The position numbers and the translations under genes are program-made. A DNA stretch of 64,000 nt from Novosphingobium marinum (lineage in GTDB: Bacteria > Pseudomonadota > Alphaproteobacteria > Sphingomonadales > Sphingomonadaceae). Position 1 is the first letter of the stretch; the number at the start of each line of letters is the position of its first letter. The stretch is from the NCBI RefSeq assembly GCF_013408095.1, contig NZ_JACBZF010000001.1:682001-746000 (forward strand). The letters are read 5' to 3'. Below the pieces are notes generated by a model that made no database searches, had not been told where the DNA came from, and saw only the letters and a program-made list of their open reading frames with translations. Below are positions 1 through 9,025 of the stretch, piece by piece.

Positions 1-615
1 CCGCGATGTCAGCGCGCCGACCGGACAAAGGTCGATGACGTTCGCCGACATCTCGTGCTTGGCTGCATGCTCGAGATAGGTCGTGATCTGCATGTTCTCG
101 CCGCGATAAAGCGCGCCGATCTCGTCCACGCCCGCGATTTCCTCGGAAAAGCGTACGCAGCGGGTGCAGTGGATGCAGCGGGTCATGATCGTCTTGATCA
201 GCGGACCCATGTACTTCTCGGTGACGGCGCGCTTGTTCTCGTCGTAGCGCGACGCGCCGCGGCCGTAGGCCATCGCCTGGTCCTGGAGGTCGCACTCACC
301 GCCCTGATCGCAGATCGGGCAATCGAGCGGATGGTTGATGAGAAGGAATTCCATCACGCCTTCGCGCGCGGTCTTCACCATCTCGCTGTCAGTGCGGATT
401 TCCTGCCCCTCGGTCGCGGGGAGTGCGCAGCTCGCCTGCGGCTTGGGCGGCCCCGGCTTCACCTCGACGAGGCACATGCGGCAGTTGCCTGCGATCGACA
501 GGCGCTCGTGATAGCAGAAACGCGGGATTTCCTTGCCCGCCAGTTCGCAGGCCTGAAGCACGGTCGCGCCGGCCGGGACCTCGAGTTCCACGCCATCTAC
601 GGTGACTTTAGGCAT
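1..615 (-). CDS. nuoG: NADH-quinone oxidoreductase subunit G (N-terminal part, runs off window)
   Basis: This is the N-terminal 205 residues of NuoG, the large iron-sulfur subunit of the complex I peripheral arm that passes electrons from NuoF toward NuoI/NuoB. The ATG at 615 gives an N-terminus MPKVTVDG and a 2Fe-2S ferredoxin-like domain with Cys34, Cys45, Cys48 and Cys63. It is followed by the His-Cys cluster region (His95, Cys99, Cys102, Cys108) and a 4Fe-4S motif with Cys147, Cys150, Cys153 and Cys197. The gene overlaps the 3' end of the upstream exported-protein gene by 8 nt. The C-terminal molybdopterin-like domain lies outside the window. Confidence 0.97.
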   Translation of the reverse strand, partial: MPKVTVDGVELEVPAGATVLQACELAGKEIPRFCYHERLSIAGNCRMCLVEVKPGPPKPQASCALPATEGQEIRTDSEMVKTAREGVMEFLLINHPLDCPICDQGGECDLQDQAMAYGRGASRYDENKRAVTEKYMGPLIKTIMTRCIHCTRCVRFSEEIAGVDEIGALYRGENMQITTYLEHAAKHEMSANVIDLCPVGALTSR

Positions 616-1336
616 CGTCGGGCTTTCCGATTGCGTAATAGACTACTTCGGCGATCTGGTTGCGCAGGGCAGGCGCGGTAACCGAGAGTTTCTGCCCTTC
701 CATGATGCACTGGGAAAAGCTCGGTGCCATCTCCATAACCGCTTCGTTTTCCTGCTTTCCGCCCGGTTCGGTCGAAAGCAATTTGGCGATCCCGTCGGGA
801 TTGTGACCCATGACGCAACCTGCGAAACCTAGCGCGAAAGCACGTGCAGGTACGCTTGATCTGGCACCGTGAAACTTCTCGGCGACGTACATCCCGTCGT
901 CGCCCAGTGCGATCTTTTCCGATCTGATCTCGATATCTTCCTTGCGCGTGAGCGCCTCTGCCAACGCACCTCGCAAATCGGCATGTTCGAACTTGAATCG
1001 CATCGTTCCGGTGGCCGATCGCATGTTGCCGACGCCATCGAAAGCCATGTCGGGCGTGCAGTCCCAAAAGTCCTTACCGATCGGTTCGTAACGAAGCTGC
1101 TCCTCGAAATTGCCCGGCACCGTGGCAAGATAGAGTTTCACCTCGTTCCTGTGCTTGGTCACCAGGCACCTGGCTGTCCAGAATAGCGCCAGGTTCGGCG
1201 GCGTATCCGCGCCGATGTCCCGCCAGTCGCGCTGCTCCTGACCGAAGCGAAAGCCCATCTTGCGCTGCGCATTGGCGGGGCTGACGACAACACCCCCCGC
1301 TGCAAGACAGGCAAGGAAAAGTCCCAGTCGCTTCAT
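608..1336 (-). CDS. exported protein of unknown function inside the nuo operon
   Basis: A 242-residue protein I do not recognise. Residues 1-23 form a Sec signal peptide (charged MKR, hydrophobic core, cleavage after ANA), so the mature part should be periplasmic. There are no obvious catalytic motifs; the mature chain has a few scattered cysteines. It starts at an ATG that overlaps the nuoF stop (ATGA) and its 3' end overlaps the start of nuoG by 8 nt, so it is translationally coupled to both complex I genes. The position suggests a role connected to complex I or co-expression convenience only; the sequence does not decide between them. Confidence 0.85.
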   Translation of the reverse strand: MKRLGLFLACLAAGGVVVSPANAQRKMGFRFGQEQRDWRDIGADTPPNLALFWTARCLVTKHRNEVKLYLATVPGNFEEQLRYEPIGKDFWDCTPDMAFDGVGNMRSATGTMRFKFEHADLRGALAEALTRKEDIEIRSEKIALGDDGMYVAEKFHGARSSVPARAFALGFAGCVMGHNPDGIAKLLSTEPGGKQENEAVMEMAPSFSQCIMEGQKLSVTAPALRNQIAEVVYYAIGKPDDA

Positions 1337-2637
1337 TCCGCTGCTTCCCGAACGCCGTGGCGTTCCGCAATGCGCCGCTCCAGTTCGGGGCGGAAGTGAC
1401 GGATAAGGCCCTGGATCGGCCATGCGGCAGCGTCGCCAAGCGCACAGATCGTATGGCCTTCGACCTGCTTTGTGACCTGGTGCAGCATGTCGATCTCCTC
1501 GACATTCGCCTCGCCTTCGCGCAGCCGTTCCATCACGCGCCACATCCAGCCCGTGCCTTCCCGGCAAGGCGTGCACTGGCCGCAGCTTTCGTGCTTGTAG
1601 AAGTAGGAAAGGCGGCTGATTGCGCGGACGATGTCGGTCGATTTGTCCATCACGATGACCGCCGCGGTGCCGAGGCCCGACTTGAGGTCCTTCAGTCCGT
1701 CGAAGTCCATCGGCGCGTCCATGATCTCGGCCGCCGGAACGAGCGGGACCGAAGAACCACCCGGAATGACGGCGAGCAGGTTGTCCCACCCGCCCCTAAT
1801 ACCGCCGCAATGCTTCTCGATCAGTTCGCGGAAGGGAATGCTCATCGCTTCCTCGACAACGCAGGGTTTCTCGACGTGGCCGGAAATCTGGAACAGCTTG
1901 GTGCCGTGGTTCTTGTCGCGCCCGAAGGAGGCGAACCAGCTTGCGCCGCGCCGCATGATCGTCGGTGCGACGGCGATGGATTCGACGTTGTTGACCGTGG
2001 TTGGGCAACCGTAGAGCCCGGCACCCGCCGGAAACGGCGGCTTGAGACGGGGCTGGCCCTTCTTGCCCTCGAGGCTCTCGATCATCGCGGTTTCCTCACC
2101 GCAGATGTAGGCCCCGGCGCCGCGATGGACGAAGACGTCGAAGTCGTAGCCCGAGCCGCTCGCGTTCTTGCCGATCAGGCCCGCGTCGTAAGCTTCCTGA
2201 ACGGCGGCGGCGAGGGTTTCGGCCTCACGGATGTATTCGCCGCGAATGTAGATGTAGGCGGCACGCGCGCGCATCGCGAAGCCCGCGACCAGCGCACCTT
2301 CGACAAGCTTGTGCGGATCGTGGCGGATGATCTCGCGATCCTTGCACGAACCGGGTTCGGATTCGTCGGCGTTGATGACGAGGAAGCTCGGACGCGGATT
2401 GCCGGCGCGATCCTTCGGCGGTTCCTTGGGCATGAACGACCATTTCATGCCGGTGGGGAAGCCCGCACCGCCACGGCCGCGCAGCCCGGAGGCCTTGATC
2501 TCCTCGATGATCGCGTCCTGCCCCTTGGCGAGGATTGCCTTGGTGTCGTCCCAGTCGCCACGCGCCTGCGCAGCTTTCAGGTTCCACGGCTGATAGCCGT
2601 AGAGATTGGTGAAGATGCGATCCCGATCTTCAAGCAT
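1333..2637 (-). CDS. nuoF: NADH-quinone oxidoreductase subunit F
   Basis: NuoF carries FMN and the N3 4Fe-4S cluster and is where NADH enters complex I. The 434-residue product has the glycine-rich nucleotide/FMN motif [10 protein letters not shown] at residues 54-63 and the cluster motif ESCGQCTPC with Cys352, Cys355, Cys358 plus Cys398. Length matches the family. It is separated by 18 nt from the small membrane protein gene upstream and overlaps the exported-protein gene downstream by 4 nt. Confidence 0.98.
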   Translation of the reverse strand: MLEDRDRIFTNLYGYQPWNLKAAQARGDWDDTKAILAKGQDAIIEEIKASGLRGRGGAGFPTGMKWSFMPKEPPKDRAGNPRPSFLVINADESEPGSCKDREIIRHDPHKLVEGALVAGFAMRARAAYIYIRGEYIREAETLAAAVQEAYDAGLIGKNASGSGYDFDVFVHRGAGAYICGEETAMIESLEGKKGQPRLKPPFPAGAGLYGCPTTVNNVESIAVAPTIMRRGASWFASFGRDKNHGTKLFQISGHVEKPCVVEEAMSIPFRELIEKHCGGIRGGWDNLLAVIPGGSSVPLVPAAEIMDAPMDFDGLKDLKSGLGTAAVIVMDKSTDIVRAISRLSYFYKHESCGQCTPCREGTGWMWRVMERLREGEANVEEIDMLHQVTKQVEGHTICALGDAAAWPIQGLIRHFRPELERRIAERHGVREAAE

Positions 2638-2655
2638 GACACACTCCGGCGAACA

Positions 2656-2796
2656 TCAGCCCAGAACTCCAAATACGAATATCGCCGCGACGACCAGGAT
2701 CGCGACAAGCGCAAGCGTTTTCACCAGTCCCGCCAGCAACTTCCATGCGAGCGCGATGGCCGCGATCGCCAGGACGATGACGAGAATGGGCTCCAT
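2656..2796 (-). CDS. 46-residue single-helix membrane protein in the nuo operon
   Basis: A very short gene encoding MEPILVIVLAIAAIALAWKL and a further 26 residues, nearly all hydrophobic with only two lysines and one glutamate. It would span the membrane once or twice. The ATG shares one base with the TAA stop of nuoE (TAATG), which strongly supports translation by coupling. No family is recognised. Its position between nuoE and nuoF suggests co-expression with complex I; any subunit or assembly role is an inference. Confidence 0.7.
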   Translation of the reverse strand: MEPILVIVLAIAAIALAWKLLAGLVKTLALVAILVVAAIFVFGVLG

Positions 2797-3464
2797 TACC
2801 ACTCGCTCCGGTAATCGTGGTTCTCGTGAACCATTGCCTCGAGCGTGGTCGGCCCGCCGAGCGGTTCACTGGTGTGGCGGCCCGGCTCCTGCGTGCCCGT
2901 CTTGGGCTGGCGACCGGCGGCAAGCTCGTCGAGAACGTGATCGAAGCGCTCGGTGGTCAGGTCCTCGTAATTGTCGTCGTTGATCTGGACCATCGGGGCA
3001 GTGGCGCAGTTGCCCATGCACTCGACTTCGGTCAGGGTCCACATGCCGTCATCGGTCGTGTGGCCCTTCTTCATGCCGCGCGCCTTGCAGGCGGCAAGGA
3101 TATCGTCGGAGCCACGCAGCATGCAGGGGGTCGTTCCGCAAACCTGGACGTGGAAGCGTCCCACCGGCACGAGATTGTACATCGTGTAGAAGGTCGCGAC
3201 CTCGAGGACGCGGATAACCGGCATGTCGAGCTCTCTCGCGACGAATTCGATCACCGGGATCGGCAGCCAGCCCTGCGTGCTCGTTTCCTCCCCGACCTGG
3301 CGCTGGGCGAAATCGAGCAGCGCCATCACGGCGGAACGCTGGCGGCCTTCGGGATACTTCGCGATCTCGAATCGTGCACGTTCGGCCCACGCGGGTTTCC
3401 ACGAGAAGCCGCCCCAGCGTTCGCGCAGTTCGGGAGTATCGGGCTCGATATAACGGTCAGCCAT
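2796..3464 (-). CDS. nuoE: NADH-quinone oxidoreductase subunit E
   Basis: NuoE is the 24-kDa thioredoxin-fold subunit holding the N1a 2Fe-2S cluster next to NuoF. The 222-residue protein has the four ligands Cys109, Cys114 (CGTTPC), Cys149 and Cys153 (ECMGNC), and the conserved helical segment ATFYTMYN at about residues 90-97. The last 40 or so residues are a less conserved tail that is common in alphaproteobacterial NuoE. The start overlaps the preceding small membrane protein gene by 8 nt. Confidence 0.97.
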   Translation of the reverse strand: MADRYIEPDTPELRERWGGFSWKPAWAERARFEIAKYPEGRQRSAVMALLDFAQRQVGEETSTQGWLPIPVIEFVARELDMPVIRVLEVATFYTMYNLVPVGRFHVQVCGTTPCMLRGSDDILAACKARGMKKGHTTDDGMWTLTEVECMGNCATAPMVQINDDNYEDLTTERFDHVLDELAAGRQPKTGTQEPGRHTSEPLGGPTTLEAMVHENHDYRSEW

Positions 3465-3630
3465 TACCCTTGGCCCTCCACTTGCGATGCGAGTAAACCG
3501 TCATGAGCGAGGTCGCGAGGATCACGAACATGACGCCCCCGCCCTCGAAGACCTGGCCGATCCCGAACGCAATCGCCGCGATGAGCAGCGCAGCTACACC
3601 GACAATCCAGAGAGGGGAACGCTCAGCCAT
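3457..3630 (-). CDS. 57-residue membrane protein in the nuo operon
   Basis: A small protein beginning MAERSPLWIVGVAALLIAAI, with two hydrophobic segments at about residues 7-26 and 31-46 and a basic C-terminus (HRKWRAKG). Predicted to be an inner-membrane hairpin with both ends in the cytoplasm. It overlaps the small gene upstream by 8 nt and the nuoE start by 8 nt, so it sits tightly inside the operon. No known family is recognised; function unknown. Confidence 0.72.
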   Translation of the reverse strand: MAERSPLWIVGVAALLIAAIAFGIGQVFEGGGVMFVILATSLMTVYSHRKWRAKGNG

Positions 3631-3823
3631 GTCGGCCCTTTCGCTTCAGCCAGACGTCCTGGCCATAGAGGAACAGTTCGAAGCCGCCGATACCGGCTAC
3701 CAGCATCGGTACAAGGTCGGCAGGCCGCACGCCCGACCAGACCTCGAAGAAATACCAGAGCGCAAGGGTGATGCCGGTAATCGCAGCCCACACGCGCATG
3801 AGATCGAATGTCTGCAACCTCAT
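3623..3823 (-). CDS. 66-residue membrane protein in the nuo operon
   Basis: A small protein starting MRLQTFDLMRVWAAITGITL. It has two likely transmembrane segments, at about residues 11-28 and 37-54, and a basic C-terminal end (VWLKRKGRHG). It lies between two other small membrane protein genes, overlapping the downstream one by 8 nt. I do not recognise a family. Conservation of this gene with nuo in related genomes would be the main argument for a complex I link. Confidence 0.75.
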   Translation of the reverse strand: MRLQTFDLMRVWAAITGITLALWYFFEVWSGVRPADLVPMLVAGIGGFELFLYGQDVWLKRKGRHG

Positions 3824-3861
3824 CGCTCCCCTTCCGTGACCGGGACGTTTGTTCACACTGC

Positions 3862-4050
3862 TCACGCTGCTGCTCCGGCTTGGTTCAGACGGCGCTCGAT
3901 CCAGCGACCGGCGTAGAGGCCAGCGACCGCAGCAAAGGCATTCGAAAGCACGTCTTTCAGCGGGACCTCGCCATGAAAGACAAGAAGATAGGCCGCGATG
4001 GCGGATGCGAATGCAGCGAAGGCAGCCACGAGGATGAAGACTTCGCGCAT
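3862..4050 (-). CDS. 62-residue membrane protein immediately downstream of nuoD
   Basis: The protein starts [20 protein letters not shown]: one strong transmembrane segment at residues 4-24, then an amphipathic stretch with a second weaker hydrophobic segment (VLSNAFAAVAGLYAG) and a basic end (RWIERRLNQ). I chose the ATG at 4050 because it overlaps the nuoD stop as TGATG; an in-frame ATG four codons upstream at 4062 is the alternative. Function unknown; it is the first of three small membrane protein genes between nuoD and nuoE. Confidence 0.72.
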   Translation of the reverse strand: MREVFILVAAFAAFASAIAAYLLVFHGEVPLKDVLSNAFAAVAGLYAGRWIERRLNQAGAAA

Positions 4051-5264
4051 CACCTGTCGCATTCCCCGAAGACGACGTCGATTGCGCCGAGAATCGCGGT
4101 GGCGTCGGGCAACATGTGCCCCTTACACATGAAATCCATTGCCTGGAGGTGGCTGAACGCGGTCGGCCTGATCTTGCAGCGGTACGGCTTGTTCGATCCG
4201 TCCGACACGAGGTACACGCCGAATTCCCCCTTGGGGCTCTCGGTTGCGACGTAAACTTCGCCCGCGGGCACATGGAAGCCCTCGGTATAGAGCTTGAAGT
4301 GGTGGATCAGGGCTTCCATCGACTGCTTCATCTCGCCGCGCTTGGGCGGAACGACCTTGCGGTCGTCGCTGGCGATGGGGCCGTCGGGCATCTCGGCCAG
4401 GCACTGCTTCATGATGCGCATCGACTGCCGCACTTCCTCGACGCGCACGAGCATGCGGTCGTAGCAATCGCTGTTCGTGCCAACGGGCACTTCGAAGTCC
4501 ATGCGGCCGTATACGTCATAGGGCTGGGACTTGCGGATGTCCCACGGAATGCCCGCGGCACGGATCATCGGACCGGAAAAGCCCCAGGCAATCGCGTCCT
4601 CGCGGCTGACCTTGGCAATGTCGACGTTGCGCTGCTTGAAAATGCGGTTGTCGACAACGAGGCTCATAGCGTCGTCGAACAGTTCGGGCGCACGTCCGTC
4701 CAGCCAGTCGGCAAGATCGGTCAGCAGCTTGAGCGGAACGTCCTGGTGCACGCCGCCCGGCCGGAAGTACGCGGAGTGCATGCGCGCGCCCGAAGCCCGC
4801 TCGAAGAAGTTCATGCAATCTTCGCGGATCTCGAACATCCACAGGTTCGGCGTCATGGCGCCGACATCCATCACGTGGCTGCCAAGATTGAGCATGTGGT
4901 TCGAAATGCGGGTGAGTTCTGCAAACAGGACGCGCAGATATTGCGCGCGCAGCGGTACCTCGATGTTCAGCAGCTTCTCGATCGCCAGGACGTAGCTGTG
5001 CTCCATGCATAGTGGCGAGCAGTAGTCCAGCCGGTCGAAGTAGGGCAGCGCCTGGAGATAGGTTTTGTGCTCGATCAGCTTCTCGGTCCCGCGATGCAGC
5101 AGGCCGACGTGGGGGTCTATGCGCTCGATGATCTCGCCGTCGAGTTCCATGACCATGCGCAACACGCCATGCGCAGCGGGGTGCTGCGGACCGAAATTGA
5201 TCGTGTAGTTGCTGATCGTGTCGTCGCCCGTTGTGGGGGACTGTTCGAGTTCGAGGCCGCTCAT
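4050..5264 (-). CDS. nuoD: NADH-quinone oxidoreductase subunit D
   Basis: NuoD (49-kDa subunit) forms the quinone-binding pocket with NuoB and is related to the large subunit of NiFe hydrogenases. The product (404 residues) contains the characteristic [13 protein letters not shown] near residue 25 and ends with the family-typical GECDR. The ATG at 5264 overlaps the stop of the lipoprotein gene (ATGA); longer reading further upstream would run into that gene and is not needed. It is contiguous with the small membrane protein gene downstream. Confidence 0.97.
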   Translation of the reverse strand: MSGLELEQSPTTGDDTISNYTINFGPQHPAAHGVLRMVMELDGEIIERIDPHVGLLHRGTEKLIEHKTYLQALPYFDRLDYCSPLCMEHSYVLAIEKLLNIEVPLRAQYLRVLFAELTRISNHMLNLGSHVMDVGAMTPNLWMFEIREDCMNFFERASGARMHSAYFRPGGVHQDVPLKLLTDLADWLDGRAPELFDDAMSLVVDNRIFKQRNVDIAKVSREDAIAWGFSGPMIRAAGIPWDIRKSQPYDVYGRMDFEVPVGTNSDCYDRMLVRVEEVRQSMRIMKQCLAEMPDGPIASDDRKVVPPKRGEMKQSMEALIHHFKLYTEGFHVPAGEVYVATESPKGEFGVYLVSDGSNKPYRCKIRPTAFSHLQAMDFMCKGHMLPDATAILGAIDVVFGECDR

Positions 5265-5827
5265 GCGCCGCACCTCCATGTTCCGGGTGAATAGATCGTG
5301 GTCGCACTGTCCGCGGCGATGACGGTAAGGTCGGCAGGCCATTCGCTGCTTTCCACCCCGACCGGACTGCCCTCGCCCTCGGCGCGATCCACCCGCAGGG
5401 TGTAGCCGCCGCCCACGAGCACGGGTCCCGCCTCAACATACTGTGCGGAGGCGGTCTGCGCTTCGAGTTCGACGACTTCGCCGCCAATCCGCGCGACGCC
5501 CAACGCCGGACCCGCCGAGCCAGCCGCCCGGTCGAACGTGTCGGGACGCCCTACCGAAAGCAGTTCGCGACCGCCCTCGTCGCGGAAGGCGCAGCCACCG
5601 ATGTTTTGCATTCGGCCCGCAATCGCCGTGCCGTCGTTTTGTCCAAGCGGCTGGAGTGAAGGAGCATCGGCCCCTGCACCCGGCCTGCCGGTCGGCGGAA
5701 GCGCTTTTGCCATGATGTCGGGCTCAGCGCCGGGCTCAACCGTTGCCTCTCCGGAGCCATCGGACGGCACCGTCATGTCGCAGGCGGCGAGCATGCAAAG
5801 GGATAGGGTCATCGCGGCAACCCTCAT
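5261..5827 (-). CDS. putative lipoprotein between nuoC and nuoD
   Basis: A 188-residue protein with a lipoprotein signal peptide ([20 protein letters not shown], lipobox LAAC, lipidated Cys16). The mature part has a Pro/Gly/Ala-rich linker to about residue 55, followed by a compact, beta-rich looking domain. I do not recognise the family. The start overlaps nuoC and the end overlaps nuoD, each by 4 nt (ATGA), so it is translationally coupled within the complex I operon. Predicted location is the periplasmic face of a membrane, which is unexpected beside NuoC and NuoD, both cytoplasmic subunits. Confidence 0.82.
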   Translation of the reverse strand: MRVAAMTLSLCMLAACDMTVPSDGSGEATVEPGAEPDIMAKALPPTGRPGAGADAPSLQPLGQNDGTAIAGRMQNIGGCAFRDEGGRELLSVGRPDTFDRAAGSAGPALGVARIGGEVVELEAQTASAQYVEAGPVLVGGGYTLRVDRAEGEGSPVGVESSEWPADLTVIAADSATTIYSPGTWRCGA

Positions 5828-6675
5828 TCTATGTCCTTGTCGGTCTCGGTCGCGCCCTTTGTGTCGCGGCTCTTTTCGGAGCGCGGCAATTCGTCGGGCC
5901 GATCCTCGGTCGGTTTCGGCGCACCGGGCTCCTTGGCAGCAGCTTCCTTTTCCGCCGGAGCGCCCTCGCTCACCGGCTTGGCCGCCTTGGCGTCGGCTTT
6001 CGCCCCCGCACCCGTTTTATTGGGACCATCGGTGGTCTTCGGATCGGCAACCGGCGGAACGTCGGCCTTCTCGTCGCCGGGAAGCACGTAGTCGGCGCCT
6101 TCCCAGGGGCTCATGAAGTCGAACTGGCGAAGGTCCTGCGCAAGCTGCACAGGCTCGTACACCACGCGCTTGTCCTCTTCGGAATAGCGCAGCTCGACGT
6201 AGCCGGTCAGCGGGAAATCCTTGCGGAAGGGATGGCCCTCGAACCCGTAGTCGGTGAGGATGCGGCGAAGGTCGGGATTGCCCGAGAAAAGCACGCCGTA
6301 AAGATCGAAGACTTCGCGCTCCAGCCAGCCGGCATTGGGCCATAATGTCGTGACGGTCGGCACCGGAGTCTTCTCGCCGGCCGTGACCTTGACGATTACC
6401 CGGTGGTTCCTGGTCAGCGAAAGCAGCATGTAGACGACTTCGAAACGCTCCGGCCTCGAAGGGTAGTCCACGCCCGCGATTTCCATGAGTTGCTGGTATT
6501 CGTGCTCGTCGCGCAGGAGGCGAAGCACATCCTCGATCCGGTCGCGCGCTACGGTCAGCAGGATTTCGCCGTGCTCTTCCTTGGTCGAAAGGAGCATGTC
6601 GCCAAGCGCCGCCGAAATCGCGGCGGAAACGCCCTCATTGGACGCGTAGCGCGGCGCTGGGTGAAGTACCGTCAT
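5824..6675 (-). CDS. nuoC: NADH-quinone oxidoreductase subunit C with low-complexity tail
   Basis: NuoC (30-kDa subunit) is a structural part of the Q module. The conserved signature region ([20 protein letters not shown] and the following [10 protein letters not shown]) lies at about residues 115-155. The ATG at 6675 is preceded by GAGGA at a good distance; a GTG two codons upstream is too close to that site. The product is 283 residues, but the recognisable NuoC domain ends near residue 200. The remainder is an Ala/Lys/Glu/Pro-rich, probably disordered tail. Confidence 0.96.
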   Translation of the reverse strand: MTVLHPAPRYASNEGVSAAISAALGDMLLSTKEEHGEILLTVARDRIEDVLRLLRDEHEYQQLMEIAGVDYPSRPERFEVVYMLLSLTRNHRVIVKVTAGEKTPVPTVTTLWPNAGWLEREVFDLYGVLFSGNPDLRRILTDYGFEGHPFRKDFPLTGYVELRYSEEDKRVVYEPVQLAQDLRQFDFMSPWEGADYVLPGDEKADVPPVADPKTTDGPNKTGAGAKADAKAAKPVSEGAPAEKEAAAKEPGAPKPTEDRPDELPRSEKSRDTKGATETDKDIE

Positions 6676-6685
6676 AGCCACGTCC

Positions 6686-7246
6686 TCAGCGTTCGATCGT
6701 GCCCGAGCGGCGAATCTTGCGTTGCAACTGCATCACGCCGTAGAGCAACGCTTCGGCAGTCGGCGGACAGCCCGGGACGTAGATGTCGACCGGCACGATG
6801 CGGTCGCATCCGCGCACGACCGAGTAGCTGTAGTGATAGTACCCGCCGCCGTTTGCGCACGATCCCATCGAGATCACGTACTTGGGATCCGACATCTGGT
6901 CATAGACCTTGCGCAGCGCCGGAGCCATCTTGTTGCAGAGCGTTCCGGCAACGATCATCACGTCGGACTGACGCGGCGATGCGCGCGGGGCCACGCCAAA
7001 GCGCTCCATGTCGTAGCGCGGCATGTTGACGTGGATCATCTCGACGGCGCAGCACGCCAGCCCGAAGGTCATCCACCACAGCGACCCGGTGCGCGCCCAC
7101 TGGAACAGTTCTTCCGTCGAGGTAACGAGAAAGCCCTTGTCCGAGACTTCCTGATTCACCGCATCGAAGTAGGCCCGATCGGGAGCGGTCGAAGCGGCTT
7201 CCGGGTGCAGCGCGGGATTGAGAGAGGGGTTCTGCGGCGTATTCAT
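6686..7246 (-). CDS. nuoB: NADH-quinone oxidoreductase subunit B
   Basis: NuoB binds the terminal 4Fe-4S cluster N2 that reduces quinone. In the 186-residue product the ligands are the adjacent Cys65-Cys66, Cys130 (GSCANGGG) and Cys160 (VPGCPP), the expected pattern. The ATG at 7246 overlaps the nuoA stop by 4 nt, which fixes the start; the reading frame is open far upstream but that part is antisense to the nuoA and thiolase genes. Confidence 0.98.
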   Translation of the reverse strand: MNTPQNPSLNPALHPEAASTAPDRAYFDAVNQEVSDKGFLVTSTEELFQWARTGSLWWMTFGLACCAVEMIHVNMPRYDMERFGVAPRASPRQSDVMIVAGTLCNKMAPALRKVYDQMSDPKYVISMGSCANGGGYYHYSYSVVRGCDRIVPVDIYVPGCPPTAEALLYGVMQLQRKIRRSGTIER

Positions 7247-7632
7247 TCCCAGTCCAGAGCTCCCTTCTTCCATGCATAGGCAAGGCCGACCGCCAGCTCT
7301 CCCAGGAAGACCATCATCGTGATCCAGCCGGGCCAGCCCGTAAGATCGAGCGAGACGGCCCACGGAAACAGGAACGCCGCTTCGAGGTCGAACACGATGA
7401 AGAGGATCGCGACGAGGTAGAAACGCACGTCGAACTGGCTGCGCGGGTCCTCGAACGCCGGGAAGCCGCACTCGTACTCGCTGTTCTTCTCGGCATTCGG
7501 ATTGTGCGCGCCGGTAAGGCGAGAGACCCCCATCGGCAGGAACACGAACGCTGCCGAAAGGACCATCGCGATCGCCAGGAAGAGCAGGATCGGCAGATAT
7601 TGGGAAAGGTCGACCACTGGGTGCTGACTCAT
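7243..7632 (-). CDS. nuoA: NADH-quinone oxidoreductase subunit A
   Basis: NuoA is a three-helix membrane subunit at the junction of the Q module and the proton-pumping arm. The 129-residue protein has hydrophobic segments near residues 12-33, 70-92 and 98-118 and the conserved loop segment [12 protein letters not shown] at about 51-62, which includes the Cys that reports the active/deactive transition in the homologous ND3 subunit. It is the first gene of the operon. Confidence 0.97.
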   Translation of the reverse strand: MSQHPVVDLSQYLPILLFLAIAMVLSAAFVFLPMGVSRLTGAHNPNAEKNSEYECGFPAFEDPRSQFDVRFYLVAILFIVFDLEAAFLFPWAVSLDLTGWPGWITMMVFLGELAVGLAYAWKKGALDWE

Positions 7633-7652
7633 CGATTGCTTCTATGATGCGC

Positions 7653-7681
7653 GCCCTAGTCCCGGCAGCGCCGCTGCGCAA
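7653..7681 (-). promoter_or_regulatory. possible sigma70-type promoter of the nuo operon
   Basis: On the minus strand TTGCGC is followed after 17 nt by TAGGGC, about 20 nt upstream of the nuoA start. The -35 element and the spacing fit, but the -10 element is poor. This is a pattern match only. Confidence 0.25.
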
Positions 7682-7701
7682 GGGCAGGCGCGGCCCGGAT
7701 G

Positions 7702-7764
7702 GCAACTTGCGGGCCATTGGTTGCACTGCGCGCAACTGCGGTTCGCCAAAGCGCAATCGATTGC
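7702..7764. promoter_or_regulatory. cluster of GCAAC/GCAAT inverted repeats between nuoA and thiolase
   Basis: The divergent intergenic region holds GCAAC (7702-7706), an inverted pair GTTGC-N7-GCAAC (7720-7736) and a perfect 12-bp palindrome GCAATCGATTGC (7753-7764). TTGCACTG and TTGCAGTG also recur at 7721 and 7761. The spacing upstream of the thiolase start suggests a regulator-binding region, for example for a TetR-type repressor of acyl-CoA metabolism; the regulator is unknown. Confidence 0.35.
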
Positions 7765-7828
7765 AGTGATACTCGCGCGACACTACCTTTGGGCCACCTT
7801 TCCCGACCGCGAATGGAGGACATCTCCC

Positions 7829-9019
7829 ATGCCAGTTCCGACCGACCCGATCGTCATCCTTTCCTACGCTCGCACCCCCATGGGGTCGATGCAGGGTTCG
7901 CTTTCGGGAGCATCTGCGACCGAGCTTGGAGCAACCGCGGTCAGGGGCGCCGTGGAGCGCGCGGGCATCGCCGGCGATTCCATCGATCGCATCTACATGG
8001 GATGCGTCCTTCCCGCCGGCCTGGGGCAGGCTCCCGCCCGGCAAGCGGCAATCAAGGCGGGCCTTCCGAAGTCGGTACAGGCGACGACAGTCAACAAGGT
8101 TTGCGGTTCGGGCATGCAGACGATCATCATGGGGACAGAGGCGCTGGCGGTCGGCAATGCCGACGTGATCGTCGCCGGCGGCATGGAGAGCATGACCAAC
8201 GCGCCTTACCTCCTGAAAAAGCATCGGTCTGGTGCGCGCATCGGGCACGATACGGCCTATGACCACATGTTCCTAGATGGCCTCGAAGACGCGTACGAGG
8301 AAGGACGCGCCATGGGCACCTTCGCCCAGTGCACCGCCGACGAATACCAGCTCACCCGCGAGGAGATGGACGACTATTCCATCGAGTCCTTGCGCCGTGC
8401 CAATGCGGCGATAGAGAACGGGGATTTCGCGGACGAAGTGGTGGCGGTCACCGTTTCGGGCCGCAAGGGCGACACCGTCGTGGAAACCGACGAACAGCCA
8501 GGCCGCGGACGGCCGGACAAGATTCGCGAATTGCGGGCCGCCTTCGCCAGGGAGGGTACGATCACGGCAGCGACCTCGTCCTCGATTTCGGACGGAGCGG
8601 CAGCAGTCGTGCTGACGCGCGAGGGCCTGGCGAAAGAAAAGGGTTTCACGCCCCTCGCCCGCATCGTGGCGACGGCTGCGCACGCTCAGGAGCCTTCCCA
8701 GTTCACCACCGCTCCTGTCGGCGCGATCGAGAAGCTTCTCGACAAGGCGGGCTGGTCGGTCGACGACGTGGATCTGTGGGAAGTCAACGAGGCATTCGCC
8801 TGCGTTGCCATGTTCGCGATGCGGGACATCGGGATCGCTCACGACAAGATCAACGTGAACGGCGGCGCGACCGCACTTGGACACCCGATAGGAGCATCCG
8901 GGACCCGGATCGTGGTCACGCTGCTCAATGCCCTCAGGCGTCAGGGAAAGAAGCGCGGTGTCGCCAGCCTCTGCATCGGCGGCGGAGAAGCAACGGCGAT
9001 CGCAGTGGAGATGGTCTGA
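7829..9019 (+). CDS. thiolase (acetyl-CoA C-acetyltransferase type)
   Basis: A thiolase-superfamily enzyme that condenses two acetyl-CoA or cleaves 3-ketoacyl-CoA. The 396-residue protein has the complete active site: nucleophilic Cys92 (VCGSG), His352 (GHPIGASG) and the second Cys382 (CIGGGEA). Length and motifs fit the cytosolic biosynthetic/ketolytic acetyl-CoA acetyltransferases. The ATG at 7829 follows a GGAGG ribosome-binding site; there is open reading upstream without support. It is monocistronic and converges on the SH3 protein gene 6 nt away. Motifs alone do not settle chain-length specificity. Confidence 0.93.
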   Translation: MPVPTDPIVILSYARTPMGSMQGSLSGASATELGATAVRGAVERAGIAGDSIDRIYMGCVLPAGLGQAPARQAAIKAGLPKSVQATTVNKVCGSGMQTIIMGTEALAVGNADVIVAGGMESMTNAPYLLKKHRSGARIGHDTAYDHMFLDGLEDAYEEGRAMGTFAQCTADEYQLTREEMDDYSIESLRRANAAIENGDFADEVVAVTVSGRKGDTVVETDEQPGRGRPDKIRELRAAFAREGTITAATSSSISDGAAAVVLTREGLAKEKGFTPLARIVATAAHAQEPSQFTTAPVGAIEKLLDKAGWSVDDVDLWEVNEAFACVAMFAMRDIGIAHDKINVNGGATALGHPIGASGTRIVVTLLNALRRQGKKRGVASLCIGGGEATAIAVEMV

Positions 9020-9025
9020 AAGCGA

